A stretch of DNA of 64,000 nt from Nocardia nova NBRC 15556 (GCF_001613005.1 NZ_BDBN01000002.1:124001-188000); one strand, 5' to 3'. Positions 43,229 to 51,902 are shown, counted from the first letter of the stretch. Numbers and translations: made by a program. The notes: a model not told the origin generated them from the sequence alone.

Positions 43229-44385
43229 GAAGGGTCGCGATCGTCGGGGCGGGAATGACACCGTTCGGCGAACATTTCGGGCTGGGCATCAAAGATCTGC
43301 TGCCGATCGCCTTCGCGGAGTGTATCGCGAACGTGGACAAGGGCATCGCTCCCGCTGAGATCCAGGCGGCCTGGTTCGGCGAGCTGTCCACCACCGACGG
43401 CTTCCCGTCCGGGATCCTGGCCGACAGCTGCGGCCTGCTCGACATCCCGATAACTCGAGTCGAAAACGCCTGCGCCACAGGCAATGACGCGGTGCGCAAC
43501 GCGCTGTTCGGGATCGCGTCGGGCGCCTTCGACACCGCCCTGGTGATGGGCGCCGACAAGGTCCGGGAGTCCGCGAGCAAGGACACCTTCTGGGAATGGG
43601 CCGGGATGACCCGCGATATGGCGTGGGACTATCCGCTCGGACTGATCGCCCCGGCGAATTTCGCGCTGCACGTGAGCCGCTATCTGCACGAATCCCCGGC
43701 CACCCGCGAACATATGGCGATGGTGGCGGTGAAGAATCACCGCCACGCGATGCCGAACCCGAAAGCCCAACTGCGGCAGGAGATCACCATCGAGCAGGTA
43801 CTCAACGCGCCTATGGTGGTGGAGCCGTTCGGCCTCTACGACTGCACACCGCAGAGTGATGGCGCCGCGGCGCTGGTGCTGGCCGCCGAGGACGTGGTGG
43901 ACCGCTATACCGATCGACCGGTGTGGATCCGGGGCGTGAGCCTGGGCGTCGATCGGGTGATGCATCAGCACAAAGCCGATATGACCACCTTCCCCGCCAC
44001 CGTGCGAGCGGCGAAGGCCGCCTACGCCATGGCGGGCCTGACGCCCGGCGACATCGATGTGGCCGAGGTGCACGACTGCTTCACCGGTGTGGAACTGATC
44101 AGCTACGAGGACCTGGGATTCGCCGACCGGTTCGGGGCATACAAACTCATGGAGGCCGGCGCGACGATGATCGGCGGATCACTGCCGGTCAATCCCAGCG
44201 GCGGACTGAAGGCCAAGGGGCACCCGCCGGGGGCCACGGGCGTGGCGCAATGCTTCGAAATCTTCGAACAGCTGCGCGGTAGCGCCGCCAACCAGGTCGA
44301 CGGCGCGCGGATCGGCTTGGCGCACAATATCGGCGGCCCCACCGCGGTCTCCGCGGTCACCGTCCTCGGACGAGATCGGGCCTGA
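43225..44385 (+). CDS. thiolase (SCP-x type) with intact catalytic residues
   Basis: A 386-residue thiolase. The nucleophile is C83 (ENACATGND), the His motif is VHDCFTGVE, and the C-terminal motif SGGLKAKGHPPGATG is classical. It is the only thiolase-fold protein of the four in this window with full Claisen machinery. It should cleave a 3-oxoacyl-CoA with CoA to release acetyl- or propionyl-CoA. AAGGAG precedes the ATG, which overlaps the fusion gene by 4 bp. A hairpin terminator follows. Confidence 0.93.
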   Translation: MRRVAIVGAGMTPFGEHFGLGIKDLLPIAFAECIANVDKGIAPAEIQAAWFGELSTTDGFPSGILADSCGLLDIPITRVENACATGNDAVRNALFGIASGAFDTALVMGADKVRESASKDTFWEWAGMTRDMAWDYPLGLIAPANFALHVSRYLHESPATREHMAMVAVKNHRHAMPNPKAQLRQEITIEQVLNAPMVVEPFGLYDCTPQSDGAAALVLAAEDVVDRYTDRPVWIRGVSLGVDRVMHQHKADMTTFPATVRAAKAAYAMAGLTPGDIDVAEVHDCFTGVELISYEDLGFADRFGAYKLMEAGATMIGGSLPVNPSGGLKAKGHPPGATGVAQCFEIFEQLRGSAANQVDGARIGLAHNIGGPTAVSAVTVLGRDRA

Positions 44386-44414
44386 CCCGAGCGGGACCGG
44401 ATCGCGCTGCCCGC

Positions 44415-44448
44415 CCCGGCCGCGTCCCCCACCGGGCGCGCGGCCGGG
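44415..44448. terminator. GC-rich hairpin terminator between thiolase and GntR gene
   Basis: CCCGGCCGCG (44415-44424) pairs with CGCGGCCGGG (44439-44448), a perfect 10-bp stem, between convergent gene ends. Confidence 0.7.
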
Positions 44449-44455
44449 CGGCGGC

Positions 44456-45220
44456 CTAAGGCAGCACGTCGAGGACCGACTCCTCCGGGTCCTCGATCAT
44501 GAAGTTCTTGACCTGGGCCAGATGTTTACGCCAGAAGGTTTCGGCCTTGACGGCGTCCTTGTCCCGGATCAACTGCACGAGTTTGACGTGTGCCCGGTGC
44601 GCTGCCGCGGCCTTGGCTTCGGCGCCGGTGTCACCGCGGTGCTCACGCAGGAAGTTCTCGACGTGGCTTTCGATGATCGTCGAGACGATGTCGAGCAGCA
44701 CGATCATCGTCTGATTGCCTGCCAGCTGCATCAGTGTGCGGTGGAATTCCAGGTCGTATCCCTTACCGAAGGCCGGCGGGTCACTCAGCAGCGCTTCGCC
44801 TTTGGCAAGCATGTCGTCGAGGGCTCGCAGGTCGGCCGCGGTTCGCTTGCGCGCCAATGCGGCCACCGCTGCCACCTCGAGATTGGCCCGGGCCTCGTGC
44901 ACGTCGGCGAGGGTGGCCTTGCGGTACTGCAACAGGGTGCCGGCGTAGCGAGCGGCCGCGGATACGTCGGGCATCATCACCCGGCCGCCACCGCGCGCAC
45001 CGCGCCGCACCTGAATCACCTGTTCGGACTCCAGGATTCGGAATGCCTCGCGCAGGGTGGGACGCGACACGCCGAATCGCTCCATGAGGTCGGTCTCCGA
45101 TGGCAGCGCGTCGCCCTCGCGCAGTTCACCGGTGACGATCTGACGGCGCAATTGGGCGGCCACCATCTCACCGGCCTTCGGCACGCGGACGACCGACGTC
45201 GACAGTGGCATCGCAGACAT
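44456..45220 (-). CDS. GntR-family regulator, FadR subfamily
   Basis: A 254-residue regulator. The N-terminal winged helix has the GntR signature LREGDALPSETDLMERFGVSR with PTLREAFRILES after it. The C-terminal all-helical FCD domain has the Asp-His metal/ligand pattern DLEFHRTLMQLAGNQ. It probably senses an acyl-CoA or organic acid. It is convergent with the thiolase gene and divergent from the TetR gene at 45487. It is closely similar in layout to the GntR protein at 51105-51902, so the two may be paralogues sharing or dividing a regulon. Confidence 0.92.
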   Translation of the reverse strand: MSAMPLSTSVVRVPKAGEMVAAQLRRQIVTGELREGDALPSETDLMERFGVSRPTLREAFRILESEQVIQVRRGARGGGRVMMPDVSAAARYAGTLLQYRKATLADVHEARANLEVAAVAALARKRTAADLRALDDMLAKGEALLSDPPAFGKGYDLEFHRTLMQLAGNQTMIVLLDIVSTIIESHVENFLREHRGDTGAEAKAAAAHRAHVKLVQLIRDKDAVKAETFWRKHLAQVKNFMIEDPEESVLDVLP

Positions 45221-45486
45221 GAATTCCTCCGGTATGGGTCAGCTGATACCACTATTATCACCTATCCACCTGTATCCGGTGCCAACCGACCGTCATTCGG
45301 CCCAGGGGTCGAACCACCGATCGGCGGGTGCTAACGCACCTCGGCACCGGCGCAGATCCCCCTCGCCCGGCCGAGCCGCTGACGGGAGCGCCCGGACGCC
45401 GCAGTTGACGAAACTGTCCGCATTCCCGCCCGCCCCGGACGCGCAGCGCCGGATCCCGCACCGGAATCTCCTAGACTGGCCCCATC
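45221..45486. promoter_or_regulatory. divergent promoter region between GntR and TetR genes
   Basis: 266 bp without a supported gene. GGTAT at 45231-45235 and ATACC at 45246-45250 form inverted arms around TCAGCTGA, close to the GntR start and a possible autoregulatory site. TAGACT at 45472-45477 lies about 10 nt before the TetR ATG, with no ribosome site between, suggesting a leaderless TetR mRNA. Confidence 0.45.
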
Positions 45487-46119
45487 ATGAACGATTCATC
45501 GGCGCCCGCACTCGACGACGACAACAGCCGGACCGACGACCCCCGGCTGGGCGCCCGCGCGGCGCGCACGCGCAACGCCATCCTGGAGGCGTCCAAACAG
45601 CTGTTCCTGGAACGCGGCTATTCGGGCACCCGGATCAACAACATCACCGATGCTTGCGGGATCTCGCGGGCCGGTTTCTACACCTACTTCCGCGATAAGC
45701 GCGAAATCTTCAACACCCTGGGCGAGGAGACCTATCACGAGTTGCTCGACGTGGTCGCACGCTGGGACGCCATTGCCCAGCCGTGCACTCGCGAGGACGT
45801 CGAGACCTGGGTGCGCGGCTATTTCGCCTTCATGGACAAGCACGGGGCCTTCATCCTGTCGGCCCAACCGGGCCCTTCCGACGAAGATGTCAAGATGGCC
45901 AGCACCCGGATGCAGATGCGAGTGGTGTGGCTGCTCGGGATGAATCTGCGCAACCGCCAGCGCCACCCGGCCGCCGCACCGGAGGCGCTGGGACTGTGCG
46001 TCCAGGCCATGCTGGACCGATCCTGGTATCTGAGCCACACCCAGCAACAGCTGCCGGTGGATCCCGACGACATCGTCCGCACCGCAAGCGATTTCCTGAT
46101 GGCGATCCTGACCGCCTGA
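45487..46119 (+). CDS. TetR-family transcriptional regulator
   Basis: A 210-residue regulator. The helix-turn-helix block TRINNITDACGISRAGFYTYF lies near residues 56-76 after a basic, Ala/Arg-rich N-terminus. The C-terminal ligand domain has no recognised class signature. The start is probably leaderless. It faces the isochorismatase-like gene, with stops 12 bp apart. It is one candidate for binding the 16-bp repeats seen at 46778 and 46878. Confidence 0.91.
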   Translation: MNDSSAPALDDDNSRTDDPRLGARAARTRNAILEASKQLFLERGYSGTRINNITDACGISRAGFYTYFRDKREIFNTLGEETYHELLDVVARWDAIAQPCTREDVETWVRGYFAFMDKHGAFILSAQPGPSDEDVKMASTRMQMRVVWLLGMNLRNRQRHPAAAPEALGLCVQAMLDRSWYLSHTQQQLPVDPDDIVRTASDFLMAILTA

Positions 46120-46130
46120 GCCCGGTCCGG

Positions 46131-46787
46131 TTACGCGCGCGGAGCCGACGCGGCCCAGGCGGTGGTCAGGTCGTCGACAGTGACGATTTCGGCCAGCATA
46201 GCCATCGTATTGCGCAGCACCTGCTCGGCGTACTCGGCCGGGGTGCCCATCGCCGCGTCGCGCGCGACCACCACCCGGAATCCCTCCTCGCTCGCATCGG
46301 CCGCGGTCAACGGCAGGGCCACATTCAGCGAGACCCCCGCCAGCACAACAGTGTGAATTCCCATGCTGCGCAGCACCGGAAGAAGTTCCGTACCGTGTGT
46401 GGGCGAGAGACCCTGATGCCGGCCGAGCACGAAGTCGGCCGGATCCAACAGCTCCGCGACGACTTGGGTGGACGGGTCCCCCGGCCCCCACCCGGCGGCC
46501 CGGTCCAGTGCACGCCACAACGGCGCCTGCCCGGGCGCACCGGCACCGAGGAATCCTTCGAACGTCGCGTGCACCACCGGGATACCGGCGGTCCGGGCGC
46601 CGGCCAGCAGCCGCGCGATACTCGACACGACGGCCCGTACATCGGCGGCCAGCGCAGGAAGAACCGATTCGGGCCCGATCACGCCGTTCTGACATTCGAC
46701 GCATACGACGGCGACTCCGGTGGGATCGGCCCCCGCCCGGGTGGCGCGGGCGCCGGATCCACTTCCGCTACTCTTACTTGACGTCAT
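46131..46787 (-). CDS. isochorismatase-fold protein with catalytic triad replaced
   Basis: A 218-residue isochorismatase/cysteine-hydrolase fold protein. Family blocks are VVCVECQNGVIG, the LGRHQGLSPTHGTEL region and GVSLNVALP. The usual D-K-C triad appears as E31, R123 and A157, so Cys-dependent amide hydrolysis is not possible as in nicotinamidases. It might act like isochorismatases, which need only the acid, or have another role. An operator-like repeat (46778-46793) covers the ATG at 46787, and TAGGGT just upstream could direct a leaderless transcript. Confidence 0.82.
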   Translation of the reverse strand: MTSSKSSGSGSGARATRAGADPTGVAVVCVECQNGVIGPESVLPALAADVRAVVSSIARLLAGARTAGIPVVHATFEGFLGAGAPGQAPLWRALDRAAGWGPGDPSTQVVAELLDPADFVLGRHQGLSPTHGTELLPVLRSMGIHTVVLAGVSLNVALPLTAADASEEGFRVVVARDAAMGTPAEYAEQVLRNTMAMLAEIVTVDDLTTAWAASAPRA

Positions 46788-46793
46788 CGTCAA
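46778..46793. promoter_or_regulatory. operator-like inverted repeat TTGAC-N6-GTCAA
   Basis: TTGACGTCATCGTCAA has perfect 5-bp arms with a 6-nt spacer. It overlaps the proposed start codon of the isochorismatase-like gene. Confidence 0.65.
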
Positions 46794-46877
46794 ACCCTAT
46801 CGAAAGTGGGTTCTTGTTTGTATAGCAACAGGAGATTTTCGTAGGATCCCGCCCATACCCGTCCGGAACGGGCCAGT

Positions 46878-46893
46878 TTGTCACTATCGTCAA
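46878..46893. promoter_or_regulatory. operator-like inverted repeat TTGTC-N6-GTCAA
   Basis: TTGTCACTATCGTCAA has one arm mismatch. It lies 47 bp before the start of the frameshifted crotonase gene and is followed by TTAAAG, a possible -10 element. Confidence 0.6.
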
Positions 46894-46940
46894 TTAAAGT
46901 CCGGAGCTCGCCGTCGGCAGCTGCCGGGAAAGGCGTCCGC

Positions 46941-47833
46941 ATGAGTTACCGCTACATCCGCTACGAAACTCTCGAACAGGGCCGCATCGCACGCATCACC
47001 CTGAACCGGCCGCAGGCGCGCAACGCCCAGAACCGTGGGATGCTGGTGGAATTGGGCGAGGCCTTCGAACGCGCCGAAGCCGACGACACAGTCCGCGTGG
47101 TGGTTCTGTGCGGCGACGGTCCCGCATTCTCGGCCGGACACGATCTGGGCACCGCCGAGAGCGTCGCCGAACGCGAGCCCGGACCCGACCAGCATCCGAG
47201 TTTCCAATGCAACGGAGGCACTCTCGACGGCGCCGAATCGCGGCTGCGTCAAGAGTGGCATTACTATTTCGAAACACCAAGCGCTGGCGACAGCTGCGCA
47301 AGATCACCATCGCCCAGGTGCACGGCAAAGTCCTTTCGGCCGGACTCATGCTGGCGTGGTGCTGCGATCTCATCGTGGCCGCCGAGGGCACTGTCTTCGC
47401 CGATGTGGTCGGCACCCGGCTCGGCATGTGCGGCGTCGAATATTTCGCCCACCCGTGGGAGTTCGGCCCACGCAAAGCCAAAGAGCTACTGCTGACCGGC
47501 GATTCGATCGACGCCGAACAGGCGTATGCGCTCGGCATGGTGAGCAAGATCTTCCCCGCCGAAAGCGTATCGGAGCGAACGGTCGAATTCGCGGCCCGCA
47601 TCGGCAAGGTCCCGTCGATGGCCGCGCTGCTGATCAAGGATTCGGTCAACCAGGCACAGGACGCCCAGGGCTTCAGCACCGCGCTGGACGCCTGCTTCAC
47701 GATCCATCAGCTCAACCACGCCCATTGGAGTGAGATCGCGCGCGGCGAAACCTACGTCGGCACGGTCGACTACGGACTGGAGGACTGGCGGGCGGCACCC
47801 GCGCTGCGGCCCGCGGACAAGAACACACCGTGA
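46941..47833 (+). pseudogene. enoyl-CoA hydratase family gene broken by a single-base frameshift
   Basis: The ATG at 46941 (GGGAAAGG upstream) begins a normal crotonase: ITLNRPQARNAQNRGML, then FSAGHDLGTAES. After residues encoded up to about 47271 the reading must shift by one base to continue with RNTKRWRQLRKITIAQVHG and GLMLAWCCDLIVA through to the stop at 47833. Adding one A to the AAA run at 47272-47274 would restore a single frame of about 297 residues. Without it the first frame ends at 47495. Either the gene is recently inactivated or the base is a sequencing error. The rest of the coding sequence looks conserved, which favours error or very recent loss. Confidence 0.85.
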
Positions 47834-47857
47834 CGACCGCCGCCCCGTGTAGACCGA

Positions 47858-47882
47858 GCGCCGCCGGATATTCCGGCGGCGC
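47858..47882. terminator. hairpin terminator between convergent genes
   Basis: GCGCCGCCGGA (47858-47868) and TCCGGCGGCGC (47872-47882) form a perfect 11-bp stem with a TAT loop, between the crotonase and thioesterase stops. Confidence 0.82.
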
Positions 47883-47909
47883 ATCAGGTTTCACAGCCGC
47901 AGCGCCGAT

Positions 47910-48731
47910 TCAGATCTTCGGCAGGGGACTGCCGGGCGGCGGCTCCCGGAACAGCGACTCCTGAGCCAGGGTGGCCACCGTGGCGCCGTCGGCCCGGCGA
48001 ACCGTTCCGGTGTAGAGCCCCCGCCCTCCGGCCACCGTCCGCGGGAGCAGGTCCACCAGCACCCACTCGTCCAATCGCGCCGGGCGATGGAACCACACGG
48101 TGTGGTCGAGAGTCGAACCCGCCCACTGCGCGCCGCCGGGCACATCCACCAGACCACTTGACGTATCGGACAGATAGGTCAGCACACAGGCGTGCACGAG
48201 CGGCGAATCCGGCAGCTCGATCGCGCTGCGAGCCCAGAACTGGCTCGGCCACGGAGTGGAGCGGGTTCGCTGCGGTGGCACTCGCGCCTGCATCGACCAC
48301 ATGCGCTCGAATTCCCACTCGGGCAGCAACTCCGGCGCTGCGATGTCGGGCATCGGCTCGACCTCGTGGTCCGCGTCGCGCCGCGGCGTCGCGAACGACG
48401 CGGACATCGTGAAGATGACTTCGCCATCCTGCAGTGCGGTCACCCGGCGCGCCGAATACGACCGGCCGTCACGGTCCCGGTCGACCCGGAACAGCACCGG
48501 CCGCGCCGCACTGCCGCCGCGCAGGTAGTAGCAGTGCAGCGAATGCGGCAATCGCCCCGGTGGTACCGCCCGCCCGGCGGCGTACAGGGCCTGCGCGGCG
48601 ACCTGCCCCCCGTACAGCGAGAACGGCTCGTCGAAAAGCACGACCGAACGATGCAGATCGCGATCGATCTGCTCCAGCTCCAGCAGATCCAGCAGCGTCG
48701 CAGACGCTATCGGTGCCGACTCCAGCGACAT
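47910..48731 (-). CDS. acyl-CoA thioesterase, TesB-like double hot-dog
   Basis: A 273-residue thioesterase II family protein. Typical blocks are LYGGQVAAQALYAAGRAVP, SLHCYYLRGGSAARPV, and the C-terminal WAGSTLDHTVWFHRPARLDEW with the catalytic Asp. It hydrolyses acyl-CoA to free acid and CoA and may release CoA from dead-end intermediates. AAAGGTG precedes the ATG at 48731; a longer frame to 48782 is unlikely. It follows the amidohydrolase at 48836-50050 in the same direction, 104 bp away. Confidence 0.91.
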   Translation of the reverse strand: MSLESAPIASATLLDLLELEQIDRDLHRSVVLFDEPFSLYGGQVAAQALYAAGRAVPPGRLPHSLHCYYLRGGSAARPVLFRVDRDRDGRSYSARRVTALQDGEVIFTMSASFATPRRDADHEVEPMPDIAAPELLPEWEFERMWSMQARVPPQRTRSTPWPSQFWARSAIELPDSPLVHACVLTYLSDTSSGLVDVPGGAQWAGSTLDHTVWFHRPARLDEWVLVDLLPRTVAGGRGLYTGTVRRADGATVATLAQESLFREPPPGSPLPKI

Positions 48732-48835
48732 CTCACACCTTTCTCGGCACACACCCGCGCGCCGGGCCGACCGGGTCGTCAACCGGCGTGTGCCATACCG
48801 CTCATCGAATACCAGTGTGGCACACTGTATTTCGA

Positions 48836-50050
48836 TTACGCGGGGACGGGCACGCTATCACCGGCGGGGTTGCGCACCGGAAGCCCGAGCAGACGACGTG
48901 CGTTGTCACCCATGAAGTCGCGGGTGCGCCGCTCGTCCATGCCCTCGGCGTATTTGTAGAAGCCACGCGGTTCGGTCAGGCCCTCCGGATGCGGAAAGTC
49001 GGAGCCGAACAGCACCTTGTCCCAGCCTACGGTGTGCACCACATCGGCGACCTTGCCCTCCCAGAACGGGCTGACCCAGATGTTGCGGCGGAACACCTCG
49101 TGCGGATGCTCGTCGAAGGCCTGCGGCATTTTGGCATACGTGGCCTCGAAATCGTCGAACAGCGGCTGGATCCAGGCGCTGCCGTTCTCCACACTGGCCA
49201 CGCGCAATTTCGGGAACCGGGTCAGCGTGCCGTGGCAGATGAGACTGGTCATCATGTCGGCGATTTCGCGGTGCCCCAGCGTGATCCAGCGGAACGCGCT
49301 CGTCTCCAGGTGGTTGTTGGTTTCCGGCGGTTCCCACTGGTTGATGTAGCCGTCCAGCGGCGGCTGACTGGCGTGGAATACCACCGGAATCCCCGCCTGC
49401 TCGACATCACTCCAGAACGGGTCGAACTCCGGCAGCGCCGGTGAGCGCCAGCCCCGCAGGCCCTTCACCGGAGCCGGCTTCATCAGCACTACCTTGGCCC
49501 CGTTCTCCACGACGTAGGCCAGTTCCCGGCGGGCGTCGTCGACCATGGCGGCGCTGATCACCGGTGTCATGAACAGCCGATCCTGATGGGTGTAGCCCCA
49601 GGTGTCGAGCATCCAACGGTTCAGCGCGTGGATCACCGCGACCACCAGTTCGGGGTCCTCGGCCGCGGAGTGCTCGACCAGATTGGCCAGCGTCGGATAG
49701 ATCAGCGCCTCGTCGACACCCTGCCGGTCGAGTTCGGCGATGCGGGGTCCGGGCTCCCGGAACGAGGGTTCGGCATCGATGCCGACCGACAGCTCGCGCA
49801 GCGATTTGCCCTCGACGTTCTGACCCGCGAAGAACTTCTCCCACGATCCCGGCGCGGCCACCCGGTCGAATGTCGGGTTCGGGATGTATTCGGTGATCCG
49901 GCCGAGGATCGCGATCCGCGCCGCGTTCCCGACCTGCACGAATTGCACTGCGCGGCGGTACTTCTCAGGTAGATAGCGGGTCAGCGCGTCCGGCGTCTCG
50001 TACATGTGCTGATCGGCGTCGAAGATCGGCGCGTCGGTGAACTGTGTCAT
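48836..50050 (-). CDS. amidohydrolase-2 family (ACMSD-like metal hydrolase/decarboxylase)
   Basis: A 404-residue TIM-barrel amidohydrolase, paralogous to 17863-19077. The first metal motif is FDADQHMYETPD (D-x-x-H variant), the barrel His is in PVVFHASQPP, and the C-terminal Asp is in VLFGSDFPHPEGLTEP. Decarboxylase or hydratase-type chemistry on a ring-derived acid is possible; the substrate is unknown. AGGGGAC lies 5 nt before the ATG. A strong operator-like repeat stands 72 bp upstream. Confidence 0.88.
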   Translation of the reverse strand: MTQFTDAPIFDADQHMYETPDALTRYLPEKYRRAVQFVQVGNAARIAILGRITEYIPNPTFDRVAAPGSWEKFFAGQNVEGKSLRELSVGIDAEPSFREPGPRIAELDRQGVDEALIYPTLANLVEHSAAEDPELVVAVIHALNRWMLDTWGYTHQDRLFMTPVISAAMVDDARRELAYVVENGAKVVLMKPAPVKGLRGWRSPALPEFDPFWSDVEQAGIPVVFHASQPPLDGYINQWEPPETNNHLETSAFRWITLGHREIADMMTSLICHGTLTRFPKLRVASVENGSAWIQPLFDDFEATYAKMPQAFDEHPHEVFRRNIWVSPFWEGKVADVVHTVGWDKVLFGSDFPHPEGLTEPRGFYKYAEGMDERRTRDFMGDNARRLLGLPVRNPAGDSVPVPA

Positions 50051-50278
50051 GGGATGTCCCCTGTCCGAAAATGCGGTTGCTGCGGCATGGCCACTGAGTC
50101 GATCTCTACGATAGAACCAACTTGACGAAAGTGTCAAGTTTATAGAGGCTGTTTAGCGGCTATATATCGCACAATATTCCCAACACTCTGATCTAATCGT
50201 CAACCGCAGTGCCGTTACGGCCCATACAGCATAATAAGTTAGCTGTATCGGATCGGTTCCGCCGACGAAGGGAAGACG
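50051..50278. promoter_or_regulatory. divergent promoter region with two different inverted repeats
   Basis: The region contains CTTGACGAAAGTGTCAAG at 50121-50138, the best copy of the shared operator, with perfect 6-bp arms and a 6-nt spacer. A second inverted repeat, ATACAGC-N11-GCTGTAT at 50224-50248, has perfect 7-bp arms and lies 30 bp before the crotonase start. The first probably controls the amidohydrolase and perhaps both genes, the second the crotonase. Confidence 0.62.
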
Positions 50279-51100
50279 ATGTCCGCACAGGAGCAGCCCA
50301 AACCACCCTCGGGCGACTGGCTCGGCACTCCGTATCTTCGCTTCGAGCGCGACGGCGTATTCGCCGTCTGCACGGTGGACCGGCCGGAGGCACGCAACGC
50401 GCTGACCCCGGCGATGTACTTCGGTCTGCGGTACGTGATCAACCGGGTCGACCGCGATCCGGCCGTGGCCGGACTGCTGCTGACCGGCACGGGCGACACC
50501 TTCGTCCCGGGCGGCGACCTCGGCAAGAGCGGCGCCGACGACTGGCTGGATTTCGAAACCGCGCTCGGAATGGACGTCACGCCGTTCGATACGCTGCGCC
50601 GTTCGGCCAAGCCCGTGGTGTGCGCGGTCAACGGCCTGTGCCAGGGCGGCGGCCTGATGATCGCTCTGTGCAGTGATCTGGCGGTGGTCAGCGACCGGGC
50701 GAGTTTCCGCGTCCCGGAACTGTTGCGCGGCATCGCCGATACCTACTACGCCCAGGTGCTCGCACGCGTGGTTGGCGTCGTGCGCGCCCGCGACTTGCTA
50801 CTCACCGGGCGCACATTGTCCGCGCAGGAGGCACTGGACTGGGGGCTCGTTTCGCGGGTGGTGCCGCACGACGAACTTCTCGGCGCCGCGACCGAAGCCT
50901 TGGCCCAGATCTGCCGGACCGCGCCGGACGCGCGCCGGGAGATCAAGGCCAGTCTGGACGGCTACCTCGGGCATTTCGCTCGTATCGCGATGGAGTCCAG
51001 CCTCGCCGGGCCCGAAGCACTGGAAGGCTTGCAGGCATTCAAGCAGCGCCGCTCACCGCACTGGGTGCCCGCCGAATTGCGCCGCGACGGCCGGCTGTGA
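50279..51100 (+). CDS. enoyl-CoA hydratase family (crotonase)
   Basis: A 273-residue crotonase. Oxyanion-hole blocks are FVPGGDLGKSG and GLCQGGGLMIALCSD. The catalytic-Glu sites differ from standard hydratases: Met replaces Glu at GGGLMIA, while RVPELLRGIADTYY retains a Glu earlier. The reaction is therefore uncertain among isomerase, hydrolase or lyase. It is convergent with the GntR gene at 51105 with only 4 bp between the stops, which leaves no room for a separate terminator. Confidence 0.9.
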   Translation: MSAQEQPKPPSGDWLGTPYLRFERDGVFAVCTVDRPEARNALTPAMYFGLRYVINRVDRDPAVAGLLLTGTGDTFVPGGDLGKSGADDWLDFETALGMDVTPFDTLRRSAKPVVCAVNGLCQGGGLMIALCSDLAVVSDRASFRVPELLRGIADTYYAQVLARVVGVVRARDLLLTGRTLSAQEALDWGLVSRVVPHDELLGAATEALAQICRTAPDARREIKASLDGYLGHFARIAMESSLAGPEALEGLQAFKQRRSPHWVPAELRRDGRL

Positions 51101-51104
51101 ACTC

Positions 51105-51902
51105 TCAGCCGAGCAGATCCAGCACGCTGGTCGCCGCATCGTCACCGAGAACGTAGCCCTCGGCTTCGCCGAGGTGACGGTGCCACAGCTCCTCGGCCGC
51201 GCGCGCATCTCGCTCACGGATGAGCTCCACCAGCTTGCGATGGACCCTGCCGGTGTCGCGCCGGGCCCGCTCGGCGGAGGGACCACTGTCGGGTTGCAGT
51301 GTCACGTTGGCGGTCTCGATGATGTGATGCACCATCTCCGAGAGCAGGGTCAGGGTTTCGTTACCGGCCAGCCGGACCACCAGCTGATGGAATTCGCCGT
51401 GCAGCCGGATCGACCGCGACGGGTCGTATTCGTCGTCGTAGCGGTCGAGCGCCTCGGTCAGCGCGGCCAGATCAGCCGCGGACCGGCGCACCGCCAACCG
51501 GCCGACGCTCGGCACCTCGAGCGCGGCACGTGCTTCGTAGACGTCTTTGACCGAGGCACCCTGATACTCGAGGATGAAACCCGCGTAGCGGGCGGCGACT
51601 TCACGCCGCGGCGGCTGCACGCGCGCCCCGCCGTTGGCGCCGCGGCGGATGACGATCAGCCGTTCGGACTCCAGCACCCGATACGCCTCGCGCAGGGTCG
51701 GACGCGACACCCCGAATCGGCTCATCAGCTCCGTCTCGGACGACAGCGCCTCACCTTCTGACAATTCGCCCCGGATGATGCGGCGGCGCAGTTCGGCAGC
51801 GACGAGTTCGGCCATCTTGGGCACCCGGACGCGCTGAGTCGTGCCGCGAGCCGGGGACCGCTGGGCCCCACGCGACGCCCCGGTCGGGGAATCGACTGCC
51901 AC
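51105..51902 (-). CDS. GntR-family regulator, FadR subfamily
   Basis: A 265-residue regulator with the same domain order as 44456-45220. The winged helix holds LSEGEALSSETELMSRFGVSR and PTLREAYRVLES, and the FCD domain holds IRLHGEFHQLVVRLAGNET with metal/ligand residues. The N-terminus has an extra Ser/Arg-rich 25 residues. The GTG start has GGGAGG 5 nt upstream. The region in front of it is markedly AT-rich (51927-51957) and likely contains its own operator. It probably regulates the neighbouring crotonase and SDR. Confidence 0.91.
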   Translation of the reverse strand: MAVDSPTGASRGAQRSPARGTTQRVRVPKMAELVAAELRRRIIRGELSEGEALSSETELMSRFGVSRPTLREAYRVLESERLIVIRRGANGGARVQPPRREVAARYAGFILEYQGASVKDVYEARAALEVPSVGRLAVRRSAADLAALTEALDRYDDEYDPSRSIRLHGEFHQLVVRLAGNETLTLLSEMVHHIIETANVTLQPDSGPSAERARRDTGRVHRKLVELIRERDARAAEELWHRHLGEAEGYVLGDDAATSVLDLLG

